From positions 1-28,504 of the forward strand of contig JALQPE010003008.1 of NCBI GenBank assembly GCA_030407315.1: 28,504 nt of DNA, in the 5' to 3' direction. Shown one piece after another: positions 1-9,694 of this stretch. Both the position numbers and the translations under genes were made by a program. This DNA comes from Asparagopsis taxiformis (lineage: Eukaryota; Rhodophyta; Florideophyceae; Bonnemaisoniales; Bonnemaisoniaceae). A model generated the notes under the pieces. The model worked only from the letters and a program-made list of their open reading frames with translations. It was not told the origin of the DNA and searched no databases. Every line of letters starts with the position of its first letter. The stretch's first letter is position 1.

Positions 1-1790
1 GAGTAATAATACCGCAAGAATGGCTGCCGCTCTGGGTACAATTTACTCAGGCGAAAGAGGATGGGAAAGTAAAAAAGGTAAGTATGCTGGACACATGGAG
101 AGTGGGATAACGGAAAGAACGTAGAGACCAGGGGTCGGGTTGAGCACGAGTTACCTGGTGAATACAATTATTGTGCTTTGGCTTGGGGCTTTGTACGTGA
201 TCGAATCCGTTGCCAGGTAGGTAGGTTGTGATGATGTGAAAAGCTTAGCTGCATTACCAAATGCGTGCGATGAGAAATGAATATCCAGGTATAATGTTTC
301 ACTGACGCTTTGTCAATGTAAAAACCGAAAACGGGTTCTCCATATTACCCATGGCGGTCGAGCTGAAAGGCCTGGCCAAAACTTTAATAGTTTGACTCTG
401 TCTCAGGTACCTAGTCGCAGCTCCCGGGAACTTTGCAGAGTCATCGCTTGGATACTAGGGTTAATACGCCAATAATTTGCTTTATATTGCTTTCTGCGCG
501 TGGGGCCCAGAGCATTGGAGTTGAATATGTTCATGTTGACCGAATTGTATGTTGTGCTCCAAAGCTCTGCTTTCCAGCTAGATGGAGTTTTCTACAGGAA
601 CCAGGCTAGGGGAAATGGCGGTGTCAGTTTGTTCAGTGGAAAACTAGAACAGGTATTCGAAGAGATTGTTCGGGAACGACGCCTGAGAATTGGATTCGCT
701 GCCAGCTTATTGAAGTGCTGTCTTGCTGCAGGGCGATGTCTCCCCGCTCAGCTTAGGGGTACAAAATCAGAACTGGGTGGATCTCATCGTGTCGACTTGG
801 AAAATTGTAGGGGGTATAGGGGTGTCTCACGGAGATTGCGATATGGCAGCGAAGCTGAGAGCATCAGGGAACTACGAAATCACGGAGCTCAGAGTAGCTA
901 GACCATCTATTGTTTGTACCGAAGGGACCGAGAACATGCTTTTGTTCACTGCAGTTGTGCCTCGATGAACACCCGTACGTGACGGTACAGATTTCATCTA
1001 TCACCTCGAGAGCCACACATCTGTTTCCAGTGAAGACCAGCAGTTAGTTTTAATCTCGTTCGTCCTAATCGGAATATAGGCTACTGATTCTGTTTCCATT
1101 GGCTGTACCTATATTGGATTATAGGTACCGAAGTTTTGCGCCTACTAGCTATCAAATACTGTGAGTTCATGGACTGCATGTATCGCTCTACACCCAAGGT
1201 TTACAGCTTTCGCGGTTGCCGTAGTCTTCAATCAGACCGTTCAGACCATCACAGAAATGAAAACCATGTTAAGGTTTGAGCGGCATCAAGATTTCATTTG
1301 CATTGCAGCCTAGTACACTCCAGTGTATGCATGCAGATTCAGGTTGTGTGTACGAACAGTGAGAGGGCTCCACATGATCACAACAGAAGGATGTCATGAG
1401 CACATCACGGATGTCGACTTTGACATGATGTTGCAATTGGTGAGTTGTAAGGGGTACACATTCCCGGGATCAGGAGACTGGAGAATATGCTAGCTCTAGT
1501 TGTCGGATTCAATAGGGACCATCCATGCTGGTGAACTGGGGTTAATGGTGTAGACAGCGGTGGAAACGATCCCACTGAAACGGACAGACAGTGGCGAATG
1601 ATGATCCGATGACAACACAGCATCATCGACGAGGTTGCGTATGTAATCGACGAAATGATGGGGTTATCACTGTTGGTACAATTGGTGTGCTGCTGGTGTT
1701 GATGATGCTTCGCCAGTCATTGCACCTTTTTACTATTGTTGCCGGCTCGGCAGCGTTGGATGAAATAGTGTTGCATACGTTACTGTAATG
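1..1790. other. Gene-poor stretch, no recognised gene
   Basis: I see no supported gene here. The longest open frame is about 133 codons (500-901, plus) and its translation resembles no family I know. The plus strand is G-rich between about 500 and 830 and carries TAGGGG at 607-612, 754-759, 808-813 and 817-822. A perfect 9-bp hairpin lies at 1105-1128. The stretch 1405-1790 could include the 3' end or LTR of the copia remnant that follows on the minus strand, but no LTR pair is visible. Confidence 0.5.
1105..1128. repeat. 9-bp perfect inverted repeat (hairpin)
   Basis: GTACCTATA at 1105-1113 is followed by a 6-nt spacer and its exact reverse complement TATAGGTAC at 1120-1128. No T-tract follows and no gene is adjacent, so no function is assigned. 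Confidence 0.6.
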
Positions 1791-1860
1791 CTATGGTGGA
1801 AGAGTATGATCATCCGATGATGCAGACGGTTGTTGGTCGCGACGCGGAGAAGGGGTGATC

Positions 1861-2303
1861 ATCCGACAGTCGCCGCGCAGCCCGAGCAGTGAGAGCCGGA
1901 GTAGAGACAGTTTTTTGCTAAAATTGTGCGGACTCGAGCGCTTTAGTATGTCAGCTGCATTCGTGTGCGTGGGTACATGTTTGATGTCAATGCGTTTGTG
2001 CAATACTTATTCTTTTAAAAAAATGATATTTGATATCAATGTGTTTTGATTTTGGTGTCGGGTGTTGGGTTTTAGCCGTTGTGATCGCCCCTGAGTTGTC
2101 CATATGGAGTATTGTCGGCTTGTGTTCTGGATGTTGTATATCGTGGATTAGGTTCCGTATGTAGTTGATGTGTTGGGAAGCATGGTAGGCAGCCACATAT
2201 TCGGCCGCCCAAGTGCTGGGGGCAACAAAGCGTTGTTGTTTGGATTGCCGTACGACGGGTGCGGGATATTGTGGCAGGATGCAAAGTCGCTGTCCGAGTA
2301 CGC
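1861..2303 (-). pseudogene. Ty1/copia RNase H domain remnant
   Basis: This is a decayed C-terminal end of a copia-type polyprotein. Three pieces of the RNase H domain are readable in order on the minus strand. AYSDSDFASC (about 2303-2274) holds the first catalytic Asp. A segment with STWAAEYVAA and HMDNSGAI follows, supplying Glu and Asp, and ends in KHIDIKYHF (about 2010). Then comes IDIKHVPTHTNAADIL (about 1990-1940), the usual end of the domain. The pieces lie in three frames, so there are at least two frameshifts, at about 2270-2245 and about 1998-1990. No integrase or RT is seen upstream and no LTR could be paired, so this is a fragment. The family assignment rests on the spacing and motifs of copia RNase H and is fairly secure; the limits are approximate. 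Confidence 0.75.
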
Positions 2304-2519
2304 TGTTTTGAAGCCGGTCGAGCGCCTGACATGAGAGGTTTATGGATCCATTTGATGTTATAAAAAAAACAGTAAGTCTGCTGAAATATGCACAGACACC
2401 CACATGGTACCCTCAATATTGCTTAGCACGACTATCGAAATAGATGAATAGTGAAACACACAATGACATGGATATTAACATTGTAATGCATTTTTACTAA
2501 TATTAACGTTAACATTGAC

Positions 2520-2620
2520 GTTAATATTAATGTTAATATTAATGTTTATCACTGAAAAAATTCAAAAAATGTTAATATTAATGTTAATATTAATGCTTAT
2601 CACTGAAAAATTCAAAAAAT
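2520..2620. repeat. AT-rich minisatellite, two ~50-bp units
   Basis: Two tandem units, 2520-2570 (51 bp) and 2571-2620 (50 bp), differ by one substitution and one A in an A-run. Each unit begins with two copies of the 12-mer GTTAATATTAAT and ends in an A-rich segment. Degenerate copies of the 12-mer extend left to about 2470 and right to about 2645. Confidence 0.9.
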
Positions 2621-2930
2621 ACTAAAATTGGCGTTAATATTAAAGAAGTAATTTACTGACAGTAATGATGTGAGTATCAGCACTGACCCTAACAGTACTA
2701 CAAATCCCTTTACTCTATGTGATAGTACTTGACAACTCCAACGACAAGGTCTATACCGGTATGAGGTGTGAAGAACTTCCGTGTGCACTAAACGACTATA
2801 CATCAAATAAGACAAATACTAGAGAGTAATGACGACACGTGCTGGTTTGCCCCCCCCCCGAGCTATACTTTTCTACTTTTCCGCGTCGGAGCTATCTAGA
2901 AGCCCAGTTCGACAGATCTAGGCGGTTGTG

Positions 2931-2985
2931 GTGTACTACCTACTACCTATAAATATACTACCAACTACTACCTATATATTATTTG
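2931..2985. repeat. Degenerate TACTACC short repeat
   Basis: Several imperfect copies of CTACTACCTA follow one another here, giving a pyrimidine/A-rich low-complexity tract. It lies 70 bp downstream of the run of ten C at 2850-2859. Confidence 0.6.
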
Positions 2986-4760
2986 AATTTTACCTCTTAC
3001 TGCTGCCGGAGTTCTGTAGGAACAGTCCAGACCTCAAACCGCTGGTAAATGTCTGAAAGCTACTTTCAATCAATTGGAATAATGAGCTGTTCATTTGTCG
3101 CGGCAGCACCCCTCAAAACCACTTGATTGAATTTCTGTAGTATTATGAAGTGAAATGAAATGTAGTACACGTGGCCAATTCGAAAATGGCATTCATTACG
3201 ATTTTTCGTGGATTACGAATTTTGGTGGATTAGACGATCGACAGCAATGCACGAGCATTGCAGCGCGTGTGCACGCGCGACTGGCACACGTGTGATGGCG
3301 TGCGGCCTACGGAACAGGGGTTCCACAAACGCGGAAGACAAGGTCCTTTCCCATTCGGGCAGTTTACGAACAGTGAGTACACTGTGAGGAGATGCCATCG
3401 TGGCTGAATAGATACTGACGCCGTGCTTGGAGGGCTAGGGGACAAGATACGAACAGGCACCGTGCCGAATTCTACGGCTTAATTCTATGCTTTTACGTTT
3501 CGGCCTAACGAGGTTATTGTCTCTGTCGAGCTGCGCACTCTGTACCTACCGCCACACGCGAGGCTGATCATGTGCGAGCCGTCGGGCTTGATCGAGAGCG
3601 CCTCCAGTGACCTGCACCCTCCGCTTACCGAACGTGTATCCACGCATGGAACGTTGCGTCGTGACCCCGGTGTCTACCTGTTAGCTGCCTAATACAGTCA
3701 AACACCAGCGGGTGTGACAGCACGTTTGCTTCTTCGTAGGACAGCGTGTCCAAAGCTCGTACTAGCTTTACCTTCCCAACCTGAGTATGCACAGCAGCCC
3801 AGTGCGACTACCACACGTTCAGTAGTACATAGCAAATTTAAGTCATGTATACACTTCATCCACTGTACATACATCTCCGTCGTGCACAACAAGATACCTC
3901 CACTCAAACCTTTCGCAAACGCACCTAGCGCTAGCGTCATGTGTACACATCTACACACGACATGCTCCGTGCATACCTAGAGTTTCGAAGAATATTTTCT
4001 GCAATTCTAGCGGAGCTAGACAGCACACGATCGAGTGCATGAATAGCATTGGAATCTTCAGTTAGCATCGGGCGCTTAATGTTTTAAAATACTCGGGAAC
4101 ACGCAATTTCGGCCCATCACGGGAACAAGCCTGATTGTTAAACGGGAAATATAGGTTTTACGCATGAACGAAGGTTACTTTCTCGTATCTTCTCTCTTAC
4201 ACGGATGGTTTTTCCGGCGGTTTCGATTGTAATTCAGACATCGCCTATAGCACTGACCCTGCCCAGCCAATGCCTCGCGTACGCATCATACCCACTGATT
4301 ACTTTACCGGCAGGAATCCGTAGTGTAGACAAGTTCTATAATTTACATAAATATTGATCATATATTGAATATGTAATCGCAAAGTCACATACATGCTACA
4401 TACGAAAGGAAATAATATTTGAACTTGCTCCGGAAATTTCAGCGGATCAGCTCCAACTCGGAAAAGATAAAAGTTATTGTATGTCATTCCTTAAAATTGG
4501 TTTTAAGATTCTTTGAACTGGTGACGGCGCCCCGGAACAGCACCCGAAATACACAAACTATCACTCTCAGCTGATATAGCAGCAGTGCGGGAACAGTCAC
4601 AACTCAACGACAAGACAATATTTCAATACATCTTTTCCGTTTGGGATGCTCCAAGCGATATTTTAAGCTTGGAGACCTCAAATATCCGTCTTTCTCTCCG
4701 TAATCCTGCAATTATAGCAGCATAATCATATTGCGAGTCTTGCGGTACTCCGTTATCGCT

Positions 4761-5083
4761 TGTAGCCCGCCGGCGCTATTCGCTGAAATCGCTACTGGCA
4801 CTTGTGATTACCTGCAGATATCGATAGGGGCACTGTACTGCTGTGCCGTACATTCCTCGACCTCTGTAGGCCAGTACCAGGGTCGACCCTGGTACTACAT
4901 TCGCAACAGTCGATCTACGTTCACGAAATTTCTTATCCGAAATAAAACGTCGATGGCGTCTTCCGTCCGGAGGAGCCATCGATCATCGATCTTGTACTGA
5001 ATTTGATTTCGCATACGTGCTTCGAATCACGAACACACCGCGCAGTCTGAGGAAACAGAGCATACCGCCCGTTGCGTAACACA
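4761..5083 (+). repeat. 5' LTR of retroelement A
   Basis: 323 bp, TG...CA ends. It matches the 3' LTR with three substitutions (5064 A/G, 5074 G/T, 5079 A/C) and one T missing from the run at 4929-4931. It contains a 24-bp perfect palindrome (4873-4896) and an AATAAA polyadenylation signal at 4941-4946. No clear TATA box was seen. Confidence 0.92.
4873..4896. promoter_or_regulatory. 24-bp perfect palindrome in 5' LTR A
   Basis: The half-site AGTACCAGGGTC is followed without spacer by its exact reverse complement. The identical palindrome is in the 3' LTR at 9479-9502. It lies upstream of the AATAAA, where U3 promoter elements would be expected. A dimeric factor site or an RNA hairpin are both possible; neither is shown. 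Confidence 0.6.
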
Positions 5084-5094
5084 GAAATTTCTGT
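5081..5094. other. Palindrome at LTR/leader junction of element A (primer-site region)
   Basis: ACAGAAATTTCTGT is a perfect 14-bp palindrome straddling the end of the 5' LTR, where the primer-binding site should be. No TGG-initial sequence matching a full tRNA 3' end is present, so the priming mode is unclear. Confidence 0.45.
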
Positions 5095-5111
5095 TAAGCG
5101 TTCAACCGCGG

Positions 5112-5843
5112 ATGAACACGCGCCAGACGCAGCGCTCTCAACCCTCACTGCACTCGCCACTTCGTTTCTCCGAGAGACGAAACAAAGACAAAGCCAAGAT
5201 GGCCAAGCCTTCCGATCAGACAAGCAACGCAACTTTATCTCCTACCGAATCTCCAAGTGCCGCCACTATGTCACTTTTCGCCCCTGTCACTGCGCCAGTC
5301 TTGCGCAGCGTTGATCCAGTCAAAGTTGCACAGTTCCTCAAGGAACGTGAGCAATACGAACTCAAGATTGCTTCGAAGAAATCAGAATTACCAACTCTGA
5401 AGTCTTTGTCCTACAGTGCAAGCGTAGATCGATCGCTTCTCAAGAATCTTGTCTTCATGGGCAAATTCGACGAAATCGCTGCAGATCCAAGTTCTGTTAG
5501 CACCTTGGAGGACAAAGAAATCGAGGAGTATGTAAAATCACTTGTTAACCGATCTGAACAAGAAGGTTTCGATGGAATCACTATAGAAAAGGCATTGCAT
5601 GGGTGTGAAATGCCCATGTCTATCACGGATGCAGACGCTCGCGTCACGTCATATTGTGCCGATTTCTTCGAAAGTCTGGAACGAGTTGGATGTGGAGACT
5701 TCCGCGAAAACAGCCCGAAAAAGACAATCAACCTTATGCTCTCCCGCGTACAGTCGCAAATGCTGCGAAGAGAGCTGCGCAGAAAGATAGAACCTATAAG
5801 AAAAGGAATATGTACCGGTGATATACCTCAGATGAACCTATAA
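5112..5843 (+). CDS. gag: gag, N-terminal part (retroelement A)
   Basis: 243 codons starting at the first ATG, only 28 nt after the 5' LTR. The product is the capsid-like part of a gypsy Gag, which would package element RNA into particles. The segment VKVAQFLKEREQYELKI (about residues 70-86) and the charged helical C-terminal half (LSRVQSQMLRRELRRKIEP) fit the Gag of this gypsy lineage. There is no zinc knuckle in this frame; a remnant appears in the next ORF. The frame stops at 5843 (TAA), while similar-looking Gag sequence continues one base over in the +1 frame (YNVRDICTVRKRYF). The stop therefore looks like a frameshift near 5838-5842, not the true end. Identification is by position and a short similarity. 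Confidence 0.7.
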   Translation: MNTRQTQRSQPSLHSPLRFSERRNKDKAKMAKPSDQTSNATLSPTESPSAATMSLFAPVTAPVLRSVDPVKVAQFLKEREQYELKIASKKSELPTLKSLSYSASVDRSLLKNLVFMGKFDEIAADPSSVSTLEDKEIEEYVKSLVNRSEQEGFDGITIEKALHGCEMPMSITDADARVTSYCADFFESLERVGCGDFRENSPKKTINLMLSRVQSQMLRRELRRKIEPIRKGICTGDIPQMNL

Positions 5844-5862
5844 TGTACGTGATATCTGTACT

Positions 5863-6603
5863 GTGCGCAAGAGATACTTCGCTGATGTCAGAAAGATGAG
5901 CGGAAAGACATCTCAGGTCCATCTTTGGTGTATCGCTTTGCAGCCATCAGCTCAAGAACGATTGTTCCTTATCCGTATATCAGAGGAACAGAATGTATGT
6001 CATATGTTCATCATACGGCTATCTTTGGTACATATCCAAGTCTTACTGGGAGAGTACGATGAAGCAATTGGACAGAACGTCAAACAGTTCACTGAAGTTT
6101 TTGTTTGTGAAGCTTCAAACTGCCAAGTTTATGGCAACGATAAGACTGAAAACGCTACGAAAAAGTCTAATCAAGGCGCTAGAGTGCATTTTACGAAAAG
6201 TGATTCTGTTGCATCCAGCAGTACTTCGAATACGCGTAAAAAGTCACACGACAAGCTTCCTCTATGCGTGTGGAAAACATATGCCGAAAAGGGTATTCGA
6301 CACTACCTTCGCGACTGCATAGAGTGTCCTAAAAAGGAAAAAGACCGCCTCTTCGAGAACTTGCGGCAGCGCAGCGGCAAGTCAATAATGCGTGCATCCG
6401 AGAATATGGAAGAAGGCAATGCAGAACGAATAATGAACGATGCTGCAGGAATTACAGTCAATGCAACATTCGGAGACAAAATGATTACAGAAATATGTAC
6501 CGATATCGGGGCTGATGCCAATCTGCTGGACAGCAAAATACTCTCTGATATGGAACGCTTTGGTGTCGAATTCAACGTAGAAAAATTTGCCACGCGTTCG
6601 TAA
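5863..6603 (+). pseudogene. gag C-terminus plus protease remnant (retroelement A)
   Basis: 246 codons in the +1 frame relative to the preceding gag; the apparent start is GTG and the frame opens at about 5836, so it is a continuation and not a gene start. Near residue 135 there is a knuckle remnant, Cys-x11-His-x4-Cys (C135, H147, C152), with Tyr140 where the second Cys would be expected. At residues 214-217 is DIGA followed by DANLLDS, the aspartic protease active site, normally D[S/T]GA. The Ile at the second position should inactivate it. The middle (residues 20-65) does not read like Gag and may hide further frame changes. The frame stops at 6603, and the rest of the protease continues in the next frame from about 6595. 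Confidence 0.7.
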
Positions 6604-8446
6604 GTTTAGCATGGCAGCCTGCAACATAGACGGGAAACCGGCTGAAATTGTGTGTAGTCGCATTGCCAAAATTGACACAGAATTGCACATCAGGCATGGA
6701 ACAGTGCTTGTGTTATGCCTCCTTTCATGGCTCGTGACCGATCAAACGCTAGGAGAACCACTCCTGGGACGCCCCATCCCAGAAGCCCTAGACCTCAACA
6801 GGCGAAAAATTCTTGCGGCAGCAGCAGAGAAGCATGCTGGCATTGTAGATGTTTCCGAATTGGTCACCGGAAACTAAGGCGAAGATCCGAACTGAAAAAT
6901 ATCCCGTGTACTCGAAGGTGTTTATCACGCCGACGGTGGTGCTGATGATGCAGACCTAGACGATAATGATGGTTGGACGGATCTCGGGGCAGAATCTCCG
7001 ATAGAGAAGGATGGAGTCATCAATCAAAAAGTATCGGAGGCACGTGCGAATGGAATCTCGGAAGCAGGCGCCGACACACTAGAGAAAATGTTGCGCGAGT
7101 TTGGTGACACTGCGAAATTGAAGTTGGGTGCAGGAAAGCCAGCTGATGTTGAACCACTCCGCGTGCACCTCAAACCCAACTCCATTCCGATTCGTGCAAA
7201 GCAACGCCGCTATCCGGCACCTAAACGAGAGTTTTCGACTCGTTATACACAACAGCTTTGCAAATTAGGGTTTGGGAGGCCTGCAGAATCACCAGAATGG
7301 TTGTCTGCTCCGCTGATTGTCCCGAAGCGACCACCGGCAATGTATCGCTTAACTATTGACTATCGAGCAGTCAATAACGCCACTGTACAGACATTTTCGC
7401 CGATGCCAAATATCGATGCTGAACTGTCCGACGTCCGTGGTTCAAAGGCTTTTGCAGGCATAGACTTCTGCAGCGGCTATTGGCAGCTGCCATTGCACGC
7501 TGATAGCCAGCCACTATTCGCATTTATGACAGAAGATAGTGTCGTCATTCCTACCCGGACGACCCAAGGAGGCTGTAATTCAGCGGCTAACCCTCAGGAA
7601 AAGGTTGAACAGTGCTTTACAGAGATCAGGGATCATCTTAAGGCATGGCTGGACGAATTTATGTTGTATGATAGCAATGAAGAACAGCTATTGAAAACGC
7701 TGCGCCGCTTTTTTGAGATTTTTCGCTCAAGACGTTTGGTCGTATCACTGAAGAAGTCAGATTTTTTCTTGAGTGAAGTGTCTTGGTGTGGCTGCATAAT
7801 CGATAGAGAAGGTGTTCGCTATAACCCGAAAAACATTTGTGGGTTGCGCAGCGCTTCCGAACCACTTACAGCTGCAGAGATGTGTGAATATGTACATGGT
7901 TTAAGCTGTATCTCAAACAGCATCACTTCTTTCGCCGAGCGCGTTTCTCCATTTCGCAAACTGTTGGAGCAAGCTTACAGCAAAGTGGGTGGAAATAGAA
8001 AGAAGAAGGCTATCGCTAAGTTGTCTCTGTCGACAGTAGGCTGGAGTGAGACACATTCGACAGCCTTTCGAGACCTACAGGAGCAAATCCAAGACGCCAC
8101 TCGCCTGGCGCATCGGAACCCTGATCTTGTTTTGTGCATACGCACCGATGCGTCGGAAAAATACTGGGCAGTAGCAGCAACCCAATGCAATGCACGAGAG
8201 CTTTCAAAACCACAAGCCATCCAAACACACCAACCGCTCACTTTTCTCAGTGGAACATTTTCCGAGCGCGAAGACCATTGGTCTACATACGAGCGTGAAG
8301 CGTTTGCCGTCGTACAGGCTTTCCGGAAATTGGATTACATGCTATCGTGTGATGCTACTACTCGAGTATTTCCGACCACCGCAACTTGCTGTTTGCGTTC
8401 AACCCAGCTGCTATCGTCCCGTCACTGGGACGTCATAAAGTTCTGA
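6587..8446 (+). pseudogene. pol: Protease end, reverse transcriptase and RNase H (retroelement A)
   Basis: One reading frame from about 6590 to 8446, interrupted by TAA at 6875-6877 and TGA at 6893-6895. The first 95 codons complete the protease (LGEPLLGRPIPEALDL). After an acidic linker comes the RT, open from 6896. From Met 7088, residues 74-195 hold the RT core: DYRAV, then GIDFCSGYWQLPL with the first catalytic Asp (D125). The catalytic box reads WLDEF (D189, E190) where DD is required, and the conserved FQ after the NSAA segment is PQ. RNase H follows with TDAS and YEREAFAVVQ. After RVF the frame is lost: one T is missing from the run at 8369-8371 and the DHRNLLFAFNP continuation is in the next frame. 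Enzyme activity is not expected. Family assignment is secure. Confidence 0.85.
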
Positions 8447-9327
8447 AAGTAGTACGTTGGGCGCTCTACTTGAGCTGATTTACCTATCACATCGAACACG
8501 TTCCTGGAGACAGTAACACATGGTCGGACATGATGACACGCTGGATGCGTGGATATCGTAAAAAGCCCGCCATTCGCCGTGTTTCTGCACCAATACCATT
8601 CAGTGGTGTAATTTCACCACCTGACTCTCCAGAATTCGACTGGCCTACTGCAAAAGAAATTCGCAAATTGCAGTGCATTCACAAGCATAGCACACCGCCC
8701 AATTCAAGAGTAGAAAATGACCATGGCATAATTCGAACCAACTCCGCAGCTTGGATTCCGTATGGATGCATCGACCTGGAGCTGAGGCTTCTCACGATCG
8801 CACACGGTGGAACTGCAGGTCACCGTGGTGCTGACCCGACGTGGCATGCACTTCGAGAACATTTCACATGGAACGATCAGTGTCATGATGTGCGCGCATT
8901 CGTCTCGTCATGGTTGCTGTGCTTGCTGGCTAAGTCGGGTAACAAGGTCCCCCGACCGCTTGCAAGTACACTTCACGCCCGCAAACCAAACGAAGTATTA
9001 CATTTTGATTACCTGTTTCTCGGTGCAAGTGACAAGGAATTCAAGTACGTACTGGTTGTCAAAGGCGACTTGAGTGGTTATTGTTGGCTAGAACCTACTG
9101 AAGCAGCTACGGCTGCACACACAGCAGAGGTTCTCGCGCGTTGGACCCGCATTTTTATTGCTCCGCTGGTTTGGGTGTCCGATCGAGGCTCCCATTTCAA
9201 AAATGAAGTCTTAGAAGATCTCGCGCGTACCTACCGCATACGACATAACCACGAATTTCTATCCACATACAGTGGAAACCCACGACTCGTTTCTAGGATC
9301 AAGCGCCAGCTTGGCATTTCTATATGA
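8374..9327 (+). pseudogene. pol: RNase H end and truncated integrase (retroelement A)
   Basis: The frame carries the end of RNase H (DHRNLLFAFNP, then HIEHVPGDSNTWSD), crossed by a TGA at 8476-8478. The integrase then runs in an open frame from Met 8530 (265 codons). Its zinc domain has H92 and H98, but the first Cys of the CC pair is Trp128 (SSWLLC), with C131 kept. The catalytic core shows D160 (LHFDYLFLG) and D218 (VSDRGSHF). At the place of the catalytic Glu, where NGTVE would be usual, the sequence is NPRLV. The protein stops at 9327, only 39 bp before the 3' LTR, so the C-terminal domain is missing. This copy cannot supply integrase. Confidence 0.85.
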
Positions 9328-9355
9328 GCACATCGGCTTGCAGTCCACTTGTCCT

Positions 9356-9366
9356 CATGGGGGCAG
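9356..9366 (+). other. Probable polypurine tract of retroelement A
   Basis: A short G-run (ATGGGGGCAG) abuts the TG of the 3' LTR, the position of the plus-strand primer in LTR retrotransposons. It is short and includes non-purines. Confidence 0.5.
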
Positions 9367-9690
9367 TGTAGCCCGCCGGCGCTATTCGCTGAAATCGCTA
9401 CTGGCACTTGTGATTACCTGCAGATATCGATAGGGGCACTGTACTGCTGTGCCGTACATTCCTCGACCTCTGTAGGCCAGTACCAGGGTCGACCCTGGTA
9501 CTACATTCGCAACAGTCGATCTACGTTCACGAAATTTTCTTATCCGAAATAAAACGTCGATGGCGTCTTCCGTCCGGAGGAGCCATCGATCATCGATCTT
9601 GTACTGAATTTGATTTCGCATACGTGCTTCGAATCACGAACACACCGCGCAGTCTGAGGAAACAGAGCATGCCGCCCGTTTCGTACCACA
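9367..9690 (+). repeat. 3' LTR of retroelement A
   Basis: 324 bp, matching 4761-5083 with three substitutions and one extra T at 9535-9538. It carries the same 24-bp palindrome (9479-9502) and AATAAA (9548-9553). CGCT directly after it repeats the four bases before the 5' LTR. Confidence 0.92.
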
Positions 9691-9694
9691 CGCT

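Larger units (their letters stand above)
2420..4756. other. Non-coding, AT-rich and low-complexity DNA
   Basis: No gene is supported; all open frames are under 90 codons and overlap on both strands. The region holds an AT-rich minisatellite (2520-2620), a run of ten C (2850-2859) and a short TACTACC-type repeat (about 2931-2985). An open stretch without ATG on the minus strand (3673-3485) contains a segment faintly like a WD40 blade (SIKPDGSHMISLACGG), too short to call. The right end is the insertion site of retroelement A. Confidence 0.5.
4761..9690 (+). mobile_element. Ty3/gypsy LTR retrotransposon A, degenerate
   Basis: A 4.9-kb element bounded by LTRs that start TGTAGC and end CACA. The 4-bp sequence CGCT lies directly outside both ends (4757-4760 and 9691-9694) and is the target duplication. 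Order gag, protease, RT, RNase H, integrase gives the Ty3/gypsy type. The segment before RT (KLGAGKPADVEPLRVHLKP) and the RNase H context resemble a gypsy lineage I know from oomycetes and some other protists. The body is broken: a frameshift near 5840, another near 6595, stops at 6875 and 6893, a 1-nt loss at 8369-8371, a stop at 8476, and the integrase ends about 40 bp before the 3' LTR without its catalytic Glu or C-terminal domain. The LTRs are nevertheless about 99% identical. Confidence 0.9.

Noticed and set aside
3485..3673. WD40-like open stretch on the minus strand
   Set aside because: Only one faint blade-like segment, no ATG, about 60 codons; not enough for a call.
7265..7276. TTAGGGTTTGGG as an interstitial telomere repeat (also TTAGGG at 14830)
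   Set aside because: The first is inside RT coding sequence and both are single copies.
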